Assembly (NCBI GenBank): GCA_002914845.1
Contig: JXTC01000107.1
Location: 62,001 to 126,000 of the forward strand
Origin: Trema orientale
Lineage: Eukaryota; Streptophyta; Magnoliopsida; Rosales; Cannabaceae
DNA: 64,000 nt
Reading direction: 5' to 3'
Numbering within the stretch: the stretch's first letter is position 1; each line of letters opens with the position of its first letter. Of the stretch, positions 1 through 12,475 are shown piece after piece. The notes below the pieces were generated by a model that had not been told where the DNA came from, did not search any database, and worked only from the letters and a program-made list of their open reading frames with translations. The position numbers and the translations under genes are program-made.

Positions 1-1221
1 CAGAAACTAAAATTCATGGTTTAAATTACAGAGAGACCAAATAAAAGGGTATTTTTTTGTATGTAATTATTGAATTAAACTCTCAACTTATCTCTTTTTA
101 TTAAATTTGTTATATCTGGATGAAATTATACATATATGTTCTAATTTTAATATATAAAAAAAACTCAATACAAGACAATAATAATAAAAATTAGCTACTG
201 TAATAATATTTAAACATAAAGTTTAATTAGTAATTTTAACCAAAAAAAAAAAAAGATAGAAAGATAGAATTTGGAAATCAACTTATGACTAAGTAAGCAT
301 GTAGCTCTAATTAAATAGTTTCTTCATATTTAACGTGTCTGTGGCCCTTTATCTCCATTTTCTATTCTTATTTTGACTAAGAAATTTGAAAAATATGAAC
401 TAAAAGAGAGAGCTTTGTGAGATAGAAAAAAAATAGTTCCCTTTTTCAATTTTTTTTTTGCAAAATATATCATAAAATTGAAAATAAATAAATATTTACA
501 TATAAGTTAAAAAAAAAGTAGTTTATAGATTCTAGAAAAAACAAACGTTAATATAAAAACAAACTTAATCCTCTCTAAATTTTTAGGCAACTTAAGGTGA
601 ATATGAAGTAGCTATGATAATTTAATCTTAAAACATCAATTATGAAAATATGTAACTGTGTAATAAGAGAATTTAGTTCTTATTGAAATTTGAAAGAAAA
701 TATTTTGTTTGACGAAAATGTTTAAACATAAGGTGTTATTGTTCCAATATAAAAATGTTTAAAATATGAAAATACAGAAAAAAAACTAAAAATTGCAACC
801 AAAATATTGAGCATCGGCTTGAAGTTGGCTTCAGGCAAACCCCTAAACTGCCTAGGGCAGCGTTGTGTTGTGTGCAACAATATTTGCCTTGTTCCCCCCT
901 CTAATTTTTTTCAAATAAAAATGAGTAAATAAATGGAAAGTTTATACCGCCTATATTCATAATCATTTCCTCCCCTGCTTTTTAAAACACTTTAATTAAT
1001 TAATTCATTAAAAAAAATAAAAACAGAAAAAGCTTTCATTGGATGAATAGGATTCTATTGGACGACATAATCATAAAAGTGGGACCTCTTCCCCTCCAGA
1101 ACGGGGAGGAATCCCCTACAGTCAACATCAAAATCACTATTACTAACCGTTCATCTCTCATGATGAGAGATCAACGGTCAATATTCATTCCAAGTTCAAA
1201 CTTGTCCTGGAAAAAAAGCCG
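1..1221. other. Gene-free upstream region of NHX
   Basis: AT-rich DNA with no convincing coding sequence. The first ~60 bases resemble the right end of the Mutator-type miniature element found at 13344-13698: a stretch reading 'taaattacaga', then a run ending 'gtatttttttg'. The window may therefore start inside or just after another copy. The rest holds A/T runs and the distal promoter of the antiporter gene. Confidence 0.4.
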
Positions 1222-1230
1222 TATAAATAA
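1222..1230 (+). promoter_or_regulatory. Candidate TATA box of the NHX gene
   Basis: TATAAATAA is followed about 20-30 bases later by a C/T-rich stretch typical of a plant transcription start. The start codon lies about 590 bases downstream, so the leader would be long. I infer a promoter role from position and sequence only. Confidence 0.5.
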
Positions 1231-1504
1231 ATTTCCTTGGCGGTCTTTCTTCTCCATCTATCTCTCCTTTTTCGCTCCGATTTTTTTTTTTTTTTTTCAA
1301 TTTTTTTTCCGTTTAATTGGCAGAAAAGTTGGAAGATTCTCGAAGATTCTTTCACGATTTTCTTAGGTTAGATTTTCAATCTGAGCCATTAATGGAGCAG
1401 CATTCAGCTCCTACATTTCAGTCTTAAGTTGATTAAATTTATGTGTGACATGGAAAAAAAAGAAAAAAACTAAGTAAAGTTAAAAGAGTGAGTCATCACT
1501 CTCT

Positions 1505-1795
1505 GTTTGGCTGCCGAGAAAGCTCAGGAAAAACAGAGAAAAAGAAACTTGAGATATATAGATATATATATTTTTTTTATTTTTATTACAACAGTCGCAT
1601 TAAGTGAGATATTTGTAGTTTTTGCATTTTCTCAGCAACCAAACGAGAGAAATCGCGAGGTTCTGTAAACTGAAATTGAAGATATCTTATGTTTTTTATT
1701 TTTTTTATTTTTTTTTCTGGCTGAGAATTTAATATATATATTTTTCTTTATTACATTTTCTCAGCAACCAAACACGAGAAATCGGATTTCGAGTA
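1505..1795 (+). repeat. Repeated leader words in the NHX 5' region
   Basis: The 17-base word TTTCTCAGCAACCAAAC occurs at 1628-1644 and again at 1757-1773, followed each time by nearly the same bases (cgagagaaatcg / acgagaaatcgg). The reverse-complement form GTTTGGCTGCCGAGAAA lies at 1505-1521. The two direct copies sit 129 bases apart, each after a TATATA/T-rich run, which looks like a tandem duplication of part of the leader. Each copy contains TCTCAG, so either could act as a 3' splice site of a leader intron. Confidence 0.6.
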
Positions 1796-1821
1796 AAGAA
1801 GTGTTCGCTAAGCTTGAAGTC

Positions 1822-4800
1822 ATGGCGATGGAAGCGAGCTCGATTTTACCAGAACCAATGAAATTGTTGGCGACGCACGATCACGCTTCTGTGGTCTCCA
1901 TGAACCTGTTCGTCGCTCTTCTCTGCGCTTGCATCATAATCGGACATTTGCTAGAGGAGAATCGGTGGATGAACGAGTCCATTACGGCACTCGCCATTGT
2001 GAGTTTCTTTATTATTTGTATTCCCAATCTATTAGAACGACTTATAACCTGATCATTATCGTCACGATGAGACGACTCGAACCTCAGACCTCAAAATGTT
2101 CGATTCTGAGTTATAATTTTTCGTTATATATATATATAAATAATTATTTATGTGTTGAGATGTGATGGGGAATAATGAAAATGACTAGTGTTGTATGTTG
2201 AAATGCAGGGACTCTGTACTGGAGTTGTTATATTACTCACAAGTGGAGGAAAAAGCTCCCATTTGTTAGTATTTAGTGAAGATCTTTTCTTTATCTATCT
2301 TCTCCCGCCTATCATTTTCAATGCCGGGTACGCTTATTATTATTATTTTTTTAAAAAAATTAGAATATTGTTTTCATCAAATTTATTTAATTTTTCTTCT
2401 CATTGTGAGATCATATTTTGGTATTTAATTTTCTGGGTTCTAATCTTTTTGCCCATTTTGTTAAGACATTTATTTAGTACTTAGTTTTAATTAGACTCAT
2501 TTGTACGGAAAAAGTTTGGTAGTGTAAATAGTTGCTTCCATACGAAACATTCCAATTGTTATGATATACCCGTAATCTGAGACTCAGTTTGGTGAGAGGT
2601 ATCCTCATTAAAAAAGAGTGAGAACAGAGAATCCACAGCATACAACCTGGATTTTGATGACGTCACTGATTGAGTCGCCAAATAGTTTTACCAAGTTATC
2701 ATTGTTTATCGAGTGATTGTTATTTGATCTTTTAATCTAAATAGGATCCGGATGCTTTTATTACAAATTAATAATGGTGTTGGAATGTGTTTGTTAAAAT
2801 GAAGGTCTTAACTTTCTAATTCATGATATCAAAGCTAAAAGAAAGAAGTCTTGCTCTGAAAAGGAACAGTATTTTATCTTATTCTGAGTGAATTTTAGAG
2901 TTGAGTTTCTATGGGTGGTTTGCACGCAATTTTGATGGTTAGCTTTTTATTTTAAGCTTTGATGTATATTCACTTGTATTCCTTGTTCTATTTTCCATAA
3001 ACTAAGAGAGCCTTCATGTATCAGTATTAGATATATTTTTTTTTTTGGTTATTTTGTGGGACCACATTAGCTTTCTGGTGAGAGTAATTTGTGGTACCAA
3101 TCATATTCCATGCCTCTTTTTTATACCATGTACCGTTGGTTTTGCTTGATTGTCTTTGCGACTTTACTAGGTTCCAGGTGAAGAAGAAGCAATTTTTTCG
3201 AAATTTTATAACTATCATGCTATTTGGTGCTGTTGGTACTCTCATATCCTTTGCCATAATCTCCATAGGTACACAATCAAAAACTTGAGGCTTTCATTTT
3301 GTTTTAGCTCAATTGCCTAAAATGGAGAATGGCGACTTACAATCATGATAGTTCTATGTTTTCATGAAGTCCTTTTCTTATTTTCACCTAGGTTCTATAC
3401 ACTTCTTTCAGAAGATGAATGTGGGTCCTCTCAAGATTGGAGATTATCTTGGTATGCTAAGTTTTGATTTAGTATGATGACTTCTAGTTTATATCGATTT
3501 AGATTATTTTACTTCCTGTTTTAATTTTATCTGCCTCTTTACTGCAGCCATTGGAGCCATATTTTCTGCTACGGATTCGGTTTGCACATTGCAGGTTCTT
3601 GTGGCCTTGTGTTTTGTGGTGTCCTTTTTAAAACTACTCAAAAACAAAGATTAATACCCTTTATCATTACTTTAGGTGCTTAATCAAGATGAGACACCCT
3701 TGTTATACAGTCTGGTTTTTGGTGAAGGAGTAGTAAATGACGCCACATCAGTGGTGCTTTTTAATGCAATCCAGAGCTTTGACCTCACTCATATCAATTC
3801 AGGCATTGCCTTGCAGTTTATTGGAGGTTTTCTCTATTTATTTATAGCAAGTACATTGCTGGGAGCATTTGTAAGATTCTCTCTGTGAATTACAAACATG
3901 CCATTTGTAAGATTTGCTAAGGACACAGGCATTTATTAGATCAAGGCCGTTGATTGATGTAAGCTTTACACGGATCCCATACCCACCACGAACTCACGCC
4001 AATCAACGACCTTGATTATATTAACACCTCTATTCTTAGCAAGTCTCTTTCGGATTGGATATGAGATCCTAAAGAAAATTTTCACTATTTTACTCATTGC
4101 AGGCTGGGCTACTTAGTGCATATATAATTAAAAAGTTATACTTCGGCAGGTTTGTGAATTATTGTCTCAACATACATTTTGTTCATAATAGGATACAATA
4201 AAGTACATGAAGTCTCTATTGGTCTCTACGAACTACATGCATGATGCATGTGTTAAATTAGTATTTTGAAAAAAAGAAAGTTCTTATCCATCTTAAAACC
4301 TGATTTGGTTATTTTGTCATTTTGTTGGTAATTTCTTGGAAAAAAAACCAGGCACTCTACTGATCGTGAGGTTGCCCTTATGATACTCATGGCTTACCTG
4401 TCATATATGCTAGCTGAAGTAAGTTTCATCACTACTTGTAAGATAACTCTTTCTCCATTTGTTGCATTTACAGAAAAAGAAATCTAACATGTAAGTTTAA
4501 AATATGCTCTCCCTTTTTTGCAGCTATTTAATTTAAGTGCCATCCTCACCGTATTCTTTTGTGGAATTGTTATGTCTCATTACACATGGCATAATGTGAC
4601 TGAAAGTTCAAGAGTGACAACTAAGTACGTTAATATCCAGAAAATTCTCATGAAAAACTGGCATACGTTCATGTTAGTTTTCATTTTAAAGATTTGTACT
4701 TTTGGACTTTTAGCTTGAACATTTGGTAGACTGAATGTGTCAACTCAACTGTTATGATACTAACATCTCAATTCTCTGTACCAACTTATGCAGACATGCT

Positions 4801-6462
4801 TTTGCCACTCTGTCATTTGTTGCTGAGATCTTTATCTTTCTTTATGTTGGCATGGATGCTTTGGACATTGAGAAATGGAAAATTGTTAGCAGTAGGTATG
4901 AATAACTACCATGAAACACCAGTAAGATATGTTTATCTTTATGAAAATGTGGGGTTAAGTTTTCCTTTTTGTTTTGTTTTCTTACATTTTATTCTCAGCC
5001 CTGGAACGCCTATTGGGGTGAGTTCAGTACTTTTGGCACTGGTTCTGGTTGGAAGAGCAGCCTTTGTTTTCCCCTTGTCCTTCTTATCCAACTTGACTAA
5101 AAACTCCCCATATGAGAAAGTCAACTTAAAACAACAAGTATGAGTCACTTTAGCACATTTGGCTTTCTTGAACTCAAAATTATTTGAACTTTGGTTCACT
5201 TGATATGTCACCTGTCATGATTCTCAATAGGTTATCTATTTTTGCAGGTTACAATATGGTGGGCTGGTCTTATGCGAGGTGCTGTTTCTATGGCACTCGC
5301 CTATAATCAGGTAGAAGATCAAAACATGTCTTTTTCTATGGATTGTGTCTTAATAATTTGGCAATAACATGTTTCAGACAAGTAGATACAACCGGTCTGA
5401 TTTGAAATTGGTCTTAGGCTTACCATCTTTCAGACAAGTAGAAATGATTTCTCAATTCCTATTCATGCAGTTTACAAGGTCAGGCCACACACACTTGCGA
5501 AAGAACGCAATCATGATCACCAGTACCATCACAGTTGTTCTCTTCAGCACAGTGGTAAGACACCTAATCTTCTAAATGGAACAAATAGTAGATGTAGGCT
5601 TGACGGGCCAAAGGCAGACCTACGTACAACTATCTAATTTGTCGAGTTGTTTTGAGTGATTAAAAACAAATAAACAGCAGATTTACTGAATGATCAATGC
5701 TAAACCCGGCAAGGGAAAAAGCTACATGCATATGAACCCACTAGCCTATTTGAAGGTGAATATAGCTCACCTTACCAAATTAGCTGTATTTTGGTCAAAC
5801 GTCTCATTCCTGTCCCGAAATAAGGGCCATTGGAATGGGTGGCTGTGATGCAACTGAGACTGTTGAGTAATGCTAAGAGGCACTATATAATGCTCAACAC
5901 CACGTAATGTATCAATATGTTACTGGCTGATTTTATTTACATTCCACCTAATTTATTGATTAAAATCAGCCAGTAATAGACCTCATGTGGTGTTGGACAC
6001 CATAACATTGCTCTTTTTATATTAATGAACTTGCAGTCTTTTAGAACTTCCTTGTATTCTTCCAACCGAGAGAGAGAACTTGGGTGAATTTATCTTCCTT
6101 TTCATAAAATGCCTGTTTTCCATAAATCTGTATCGATACAGGTGTTCGGATTGATGACAAAACCAATTGTGAGGATCTTCCTTCCTTCTTCAAAATACAT
6201 CCCCACCGTCTTGTCTTCCGAACCCTCCACTCCGAAATCTCTCACAGTGCCACTGCTTGGCAATGCTCAGGATGATACAGAGGCCAATCATCCAAGCTCC
6301 CATCATAATGTACCTCGTCCCACCAGTTTAAGGATGCTCCTAAGCATCCCATCCCACACCGTCCACCACTACTGGCGGAAATTTGACGACAGTTTCATGC
6401 GGCCGGTTTTCGGCGGCCGCGGTTTTGTACCCTTCTTTCCAGGTTCGCCTACTGATCATTAA
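1822..6462 (+). CDS. NHX1: Vacuolar Na+(K+)/H+ antiporter, NHX1/NHX2 type
   Basis: The protein exchanges cytosolic Na+ or K+ for H+ across the tonoplast and works in salt storage, K+ balance and vacuolar pH. Fourteen exons fit in phase: 1822-1998, 2209-2327, 3171-3268, 3392-3451, 3548-3594, 3676-3870, 4103-4149, 4352-4418, 4524-4624, 4794-4895, 4999-5137, 5248-5310, 5471-5554 and 6142-6462, giving 539 residues, the usual size (Arabidopsis NHX1 is 538). The amiloride-site motif LFFIYLLPP is at about residues 85-93. The transport-core acidic residues are in ATDS (D161) and VVNDATS (N188-D189). The C-terminal tail (DDSFMRPVFGGRGFVPF) is typical of NHX1/NHX2 and unlike NHX3 or NHX5/6. The start is the first ATG of an MAMEASSILPE N-terminus; an in-frame GTG at 1801 is not used. 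Two hairpin miniature elements sit in introns 6 and 13. The subgroup is inferred from the tail; the family is certain. Confidence 0.96.
3910..4046. mobile_element. Hairpin miniature element in NHX intron 6
   Basis: The two halves form an imperfect inverted repeat. The left arm runs from AGATTTGCTAAGGACACAGG to a segment ending GCCGTTGATTG. The right arm, read in reverse, runs from AGACTTGCTAAGAATAGAGG to GTCGTTGATTG. The element is about 137 bases with almost no loop and no coding sequence, which fits a MITE. I see no clear target-site duplication, so the superfamily is not assigned. Confidence 0.65.
5865..6013. mobile_element. Hairpin miniature element in NHX intron 13
   Basis: The left arm begins GAGTAATGCTAAGAGGCACT. 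The reversed right arm begins GAGCAATGTTATGGTGTCC. Both contain CTCAACACCAC / CCAACACCAC and TTACTGGCTGATTTTA. The element is about 149 bases and noncoding. It lies in the last intron, upstream of the final exon at 6142. No flanking duplication is evident. Confidence 0.65.
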
Positions 6463-6959
6463 GGCCATGTTCACCATTGACAACATGAAGAACTCTCAAA
6501 AAAGTTACTGGTCTTTTTTTGTTGTTGTTGTTGTGACACTTGATCATGTTACAAAAGAATGAAAAAGCACTAATTTAGGATGTAGTAGTGTGGACTTGAA
6601 ACTGGGATTGATAGTTTGGTTTGTGTATAGAATTAGGGGATGTTGATTGATCTTGGGGTGGTGACAAACAATTTTGTCCAACGTAGTCTAGGCGGCTTTG
6701 TTTGGAGTGATGATTCGTGACTATATATATATACACACACATTATATATATAGGTTTGTGAGGAGTTTGTCTCCCTGACAGCTCTTATTAGCTGTCTTGA
6801 GTTTTGTCTGATTGGTTTTGTAAAAGGTTGATTGACAATATTCTAATCTCAAAAGAGTTGAGTTGTTATAATGAATGAAACAGAGTTTTGATCTTTCTCA
6901 ATGTTCATTTCATTTTATGCTCCTTTTCTGCTTCATTGACTTTTTTATGTTCGGCGGTA
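6463..6959. other. 3' flank of NHX
   Basis: Probable 3' UTR and polyadenylation region of the antiporter gene (T/G-rich, with several AATGAA/AATGTT-like words near 6870-6910). There is no further coding sequence. Confidence 0.4.
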
Positions 6960-7770
6960 AAGATTAGGAAAAACGACATAGTTTGCATAAACGACAAACT
7001 TCATGTTCGTGGAAGCTAACGACAGTGACTTTTTAAAAGACAGGAAGTTTTACATATAAACGACAGGGAGGATGCTGGTACATGAGATGTCAAGGGACAT
7101 GTCGTTTACAAATAAAACAACTAGTATTTATTGGTAAGGACATGTCGTTTATTCCTAAACGACCACAAATTTAATATACACAAACGACATTTCGTTCCTG
7201 TAAATAAGCGACTGGTACATGAAACTGATCGATGAATCGATTGTTGTATAAATGGCAACAAGTTATGAATCCAGAATGAATTTCGTTTTTATTCTCTGAA
7301 CTACAGCTAAATATGTCGCTAAAAAGTCCTGCTAAATGTAATACGATAAAACAATTATTTTGAATGAAATAGCGTTTTGAAGTGCAATTATAACGGTTTT
7401 TGTAACAGCCCAAATCTCAGCTTCAAAAGCACAACACTCTCCCAAACAAAACAATTAAACAAGCAGTAAGTTTTCCGCTGGAACGACACGACATAAAATC
7501 TACACATAACGGTGTCGTATTTTACTTTAATGATAGCTAGTTAATGCTTCTTATTGAGAACAACGACATTGTTAAGCTTAAACGACTGTCGTTCTGCTTT
7601 AAACAACAACAAAATTTGGACTTTTTTTTTCTTTTTCTTTTTTGGAAGTCGTTATAGGCTTGAACAGCAAGAAAAAGTTCTTTAAAACTTGAACATAGAA
7701 AATGGCATATCGATTTCATGAAAAAAGTATAGCAATCTCTAAACAAAAAACGATATGTCGTATCCTAAAA
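6960..7770. repeat. AAACGAC/GTCGTTT-rich tract, possible CACTA subterminal region
   Basis: Short words AACGACA, AAACGAC, TGTCGTTT and GTCGTT recur every few dozen bases, in both orientations: for example near 6972, 6990, 7018, 7060, 7098, 7145, 7157, 7183, 7561, 7581, 7587 and 7648. The spacing is irregular and there is no open reading frame. Many clustered copies of one short word in mixed orientation is how subterminal transposase-binding regions of CACTA elements look. I do not see CACTA termini here, so the assignment is an inference. Confidence 0.45.
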
Positions 7771-7992
7771 TAAGAGATAAATCAGCAACATGTTTTTCTA
7801 AGGTCGAATACTATATCTTATTCTAGTACAGAGGCCAATTACTTAACAAATGAGTAAAGTTTCCTTTATTCTATAGACTTTTGCCTGCACAAATTAGAAG
7901 AGATTCATATATTACAAGATCAAATACAATTAAACATACAGCTATATGAAAGAGACAGAGAGACCAAGTCATTCAACAGTTAAACTTTTCAT

Positions 7993-10656
7993 CTATGGAT
8001 GGATGAGGTATCCGGCCACCAAGCCGATGAGGGCAACCATAAAAACGTAGAGAAGGGGGAATCCTACTTGCACATTTCTCATGCCGTTCTTCCTCTTCAA
8101 TATCTCCTGCAAAAAGAGGAAAGCAACATTGATCTCTCACAGAAAAAGGAAAAGGCACTAAATATCACCCGTTTTTCTGTCTGCCAAACAAGGAAATGGT
8201 GGAAGAGAAATTATTTCTGATTGACAGTTTGAGCAACTATATCTTAGATGGTATGTTTGCTAATCAGTAATTAAAAGAATAGTAGAGGGAAAGAGTATGA
8301 AGAGGAATCAGAATAAATCAAAACTTAAATTATCCCTTCCCATCATAATTATGTGACGGATTCACTTAAATGTGTTTACTAAAAGTGTGAGTAAACAATC
8401 GGATGAAAAAGGGAAACAACTCTCTCATTCTTTACGGTCTATTCTAGATTAGTAAATGTGACCACAAAGTAATGAAATCTAATAATAGTAATACTGATAA
8501 AAGACTCGAGTAATTTACTACCTACCAGTTCATGCTTGAGCATTTCTTTCTCTTGGGTGTTCTTGCTCTTCTCTTCTGTTAGCTTCGTGATGGTAAGTTC
8601 AGCCTAAACACGAAACATTGAGCTTTAGAGGAGGAGATGACCAAATTTAATCATTTAGAAGAGGTCAGCCAGGTAAGGCCTGACTAAAAAAGTTGGAACA
8701 CGTAATGAGAAAGACTAGAGTAGATTGATAGACTTCCTTGAAATCAACAGAGACTTGGTTAAACATTAGAAATAGAATAAGACAAGCGCTCTCCCTAAAG
8801 AGACCCTGATATTAGTAAGCCAAGAATATCGCTAGCTGCATATAATTCAAGCCTTTAATCCTCTCTTAAGGACCAAACAATAACTCAAGGAATCAAAATA
8901 TTTTACCACTGTGTTCTTTCATAATCTATACATCAGTCTGAGGCGAGAGGGGTGGAAAATAGGCTTATACAGAAGGGAGCTTCTAGGAGGAGAAAACTGA
9001 CCTCTTTTAGCTTCGAATCTACTATATTTAACTTTGATGTCCACTCCTTGAAATCCTTAGTTAGGTTCAGGAACAAACCATCCTTTGCCGGTTCTGGTTC
9101 TTCCACATCTTCTGTAGTTAGACTGGGTTCCATATCATTGGCTGCTCTTAACTCATCCTGGTCCTTGGTAGGTTCAAACCCCTCAAAATCTTTAACAGCC
9201 TTCCACGAGAAAAAGAATAATGGGCTTTTGGGGTCAGTATCATTATTTGCATGAATAGTTTCACATTCAAAGCATCTTAATATCAAAATAACGACTCTAG
9301 ATAAGTCGGAGTTCAAACCAACACTTACGCTTTCAAATAATGACTAAAAGTCCTACTACTATATTATGGATAAGCAAAAATGCTGCATACCATGTACAAT
9401 TGCATCCTCATGGAGAAAGACCCTTCGACTTAAACACATGAAGCAACATCAACGTAAATGCAATGTACCCAAAACATTGTATGAAGAGGAACAAAGCCAA
9501 AAAAACAAAATAACCTAAAAGGAAACAGGACTGTTTTATTCTACGGAAAAAATTGATGAAGTGTCTTTTAACCTTATGAGATGGTGGTATATTTTCGACT
9601 CCACTTGGAACTTTATCTTTTTGCACTGAAGTTTCATAGGATGGATCTTGCTTTGATTCTCCATTTTTCAGTACCAATACTGGAGAAGAGGGTGGGCTCA
9701 TGAGCATGACCCTTAACTTCTTCTCTTCAATGTATTTTTCACCATCTTTTGAAAACTGCCAAAAAAGAGGGCGGACAATTTAGGTAAAAAAAAAAGGAAC
9801 AAATCAAAACAAATTACAATAACAAACTCCTACCAATTCAGATGTAATATCCTCTTCAGTAGTTCCAGCAGGAACAACTGTGCTCTGGATCAGAAACTTG
9901 TCTTTACACTGCAAATCAGGCGGAGCTATACGCTGAGCTTGCATAGTCACTGCATCAACCAAATGAAGAGTGAATATCATGTCCCATTTATACTTTGGCG
10001 GCAGATATTTGGCATTACACATATCTAGCAACGTGTTTTGGATACATTATAGTTTTGTTAACCATACACACTTAGAAAAAATGTAAGGTGATTGAAATTG
10101 AAACAGATAAATAGTGCATAAAGACCTGTGAAATCACATGTTGCTTTGGGCTTTATGATGCCTGTGTTCGGTCGTACACAATATTTCTTTGGAGAGGTAG
10201 TTTTCACCTGCCAGTCATATCATCAGTGAAAATTTTCCTCACTTTGACATTCCTTGAGTGCTACATGTTTATATGAATACTAAAAAGTTCAAACATCAGT
10301 CAAACTATTTCGTAAATCATGCATTTTGGCTTGATAAATTACTGAGAAAACAAATTAGAACTTTCCAAAAAGGAAGATATTTGCTCATGGCCTGAAAAAT
10401 GAACTACCGTACCTTAAAGGCAACATACTGATTAGACTTGTTGCTAAGTTGAATTGCACAAGAACTTTGTTTCTTCAACTCAACTGGAGAGAGAGATGCC
10501 AACATCAGTAACTTAACATAAGAAGAACACAGATAATGACCATAACATCAAAAAGATACTACAAAACAAAAAATACTCAAAGATGGAATTATTCACTTTT
10601 AACTTACAAGTAAACTTGAGTTCGCTAGGTTGAATTTCCAAGAGATCTGTAGTCAT
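7993..10656 (-). CDS. VAP27: VAP27-type vesicle-associated protein (MSP domain, ER membrane)
   Basis: The protein is a tail-anchored ER protein whose MSP domain binds FFAT-like partners and links the ER to the plasma membrane and cytoskeleton at contact sites. Eight exons fit in phase on the minus strand: 10608-10656, 10413-10483, 10126-10207, 9834-9949, 9573-9755, 9002-9199, 8526-8603 and 7993-8106, encoding 296 residues. The MSP domain (about residues 5-125) starts LLEIQPSELKFTF and contains QLSNKSNQYVAFKVKTT, VRPNTG and CKDKFLIQS. An acidic linker (exon 6, 66 residues) follows, then a coiled coil (exon 7). The last exon gives a transmembrane anchor, FPLLYVFMVALIGLVAGYLI, and then HP-stop. 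At 296 residues it is longer than the 239-residue Arabidopsis VAP27-1, mainly because of the linker. The acceptor of exon 6 has a weak pyrimidine tract, so that exon could be alternative. Confidence 0.94.
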
Positions 10657-11613
10657 GGCTTAATCACCATCGTACCAAAACCACCCAAATAAGTCAATAA
10701 CCAAGAACAGAAATTTATTTTTCATTCGCAAATGGCACAAAATTAAGTGTTTCAAATACAAAATTTGCACTTTACACGAAATGATTTTAATCTTCACATG
10801 AAGATTAGAAACTAGAGGAAGGAAATTCCACATATTATTACATCCACGTATCCAAATCAGACAAAACCAAACCAAAAGGCAAAAAACTTCTAGATTACAT
10901 TTTAACAAATACAAACCCAATACTCATAGATAAGTAATCAAAACAACCAAAAAACTAAAATCAAGTCAAACGTATGAAAAAGCAGAACAATTTATTCAAA
11001 ACCGCTTTAATCTTAAATGTCAGTGACTCAAATTATTCAAATGGACTCCATTTTATGCAACTTATATATTACCCTAAAATTTCTAAATACTAAACAGTAG
11101 AAAAGCGCTCTACTTTATCCATTATAGACTTTGAGTAATAGTTTAACTGCACTCATCACAAACAAACTCCAGTTTTGCACTGAATTCTGTCACCCAATTC
11201 CAAAAGCAACAATACAATGCCAAAATATGTATTTATTCCTACCAGACCCTTAAACAGTTAAAGAAACAAAACCCAACTTAGCATTTACCAAATCATACAA
11301 ATCCCATAGCTTGAACCCCAAATTCAACCAAAAAAAGAACAGTTCCTATCTTATCAAGACAACAAAATGGCTTTGACCCAGATACCATAAAAGTAAATCA
11401 AACACATATTCAAGTACAGAAGCCTAAAAAAAGACATTTAAAGTAAAGGGTAGCGGAGAAAACCTGAATTGGAGAAGAGAGATCCAAAGTAAGCAAAGGT
11501 GGTGATTCAAACTAGAAACAAACTCAAGTCTCAGGAAAAATTGAGAGAGAGAGAGAGAGAGAGACACAGAGAGAGAGAGAGTGAATGGTTGGTGATCTAA
11601 AACACTATATATA
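10657..11613 (-). promoter_or_regulatory. Leader, leader intron and TATA box of VAP27
   Basis: Transcription runs right to left. CTATATATA at 11605-11613 reads TATATATAG on the gene strand and is a plausible TATA box. A GA-repeat (11541-11580 on +, so CT-rich in the transcript) follows, then an untranslated exon ending at 11464 with a CAG|GTTTTC donor. A likely leader intron of about 800 bases ends a few bases before the start codon (TTAAG|CCATG), though its acceptor is pyrimidine-poor. Confidence 0.5.
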
Positions 11614-11799
11614 ATGTAAATATATGTATGTGAAGCAGAGCAGTGAAAGCGAAGAAAGCCATATGAGATATAGTGTCGTTGGTTGCTTTACGTTGGGATG
11701 GGTCTCTGTCTCTGAACCGTTTCCTTCTAGTCTCTCTCTCTCTCTCCGTGTTTTCGACATTTTTTATTTTTTGCTTTTTAATTGCCAACGGCTTCCTAT

Positions 11800-12475
11800 A
11801 TATAACCGGCTCGGCTCATGTCACATTTATTTGTTACTAAGTTTCAAGACAATTCGTGTAAACAAGTCGTGTTCGTATCGTTTTTGTGTTAATATTTATG
11901 CATAATAATATATACCTCAATCTAAATATAATTTTTTTAATAATCGTGTCAGAAATTCTAACTCAAATTCGATCTGTATATAAACGGGTTGACTCAGCTC
12001 AACAAATGTAACTTGTTTATTCAAATGAGTTATATTCGGATTACATTAACCTGACACGACTCCTTAATTCGTTTAATCTAAATTAGTTAAAATATATATT
12101 TTTTAACACATTTAACATAAATTCATACATGTATTACTAAAAATAAATTGAACCAACATAAAATCTCAATATATATATATGCATAATAAAGTCTTAAAAT
12201 ACAAAGAAAGGCCAAACATACATAATAAAAATATTATAATATTCAAAAAGTATTATATGGGTCATAAACGAGTTGACTCGTTTAATAAACGGATCAGTTT
12301 TTGGTTGATGGTCAACCAGGACCCGACCCATTTAATAAATGAGTTCGCGGTCTCCGCTCAATTTCGACTCAGACTCGTTTAAGGTAAAGCTAAACTTGCT
12401 AACTTTGTGCAAGTTTCGAGTCGTGTTGTCGTGTCGTATCACAAGTTGACAGCCTCACTTCAAGTGGTTGTTCTA
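11800..12475. repeat. Degenerate dispersed repeat with GTGTCGTGTC-like end
   Basis: This noncoding stretch contains words common in plant dispersed repeats: GGGTTGACTC, AACCTGACACGACTC, ACGAGTTGACTCGTTTAATAAACG and, at the right, GTCGTGTTGTCGTGTCGTATCACAAGTTGACAG. Many are close palindromes of each other. I could not align clean terminal repeats, so I call it only a probable decayed repeat. Confidence 0.4.

Noticed and set aside
1043-1366. 107-codon + frame upstream of NHX
   Set aside because: It runs through the putative TATA box and T-runs (FFFFFFQFFF) and has no family resemblance.
7171-7413. 80-codon minus frame in the AAACGAC tract
   Set aside because: Built from the repeated words; no recognisable domain.
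12179-12382. 67-codon + frame in the repeat near 12.2 kb
   Set aside because: Lies in a dispersed-repeat-like stretch; composition is low in complexity and no homologous motif is visible.
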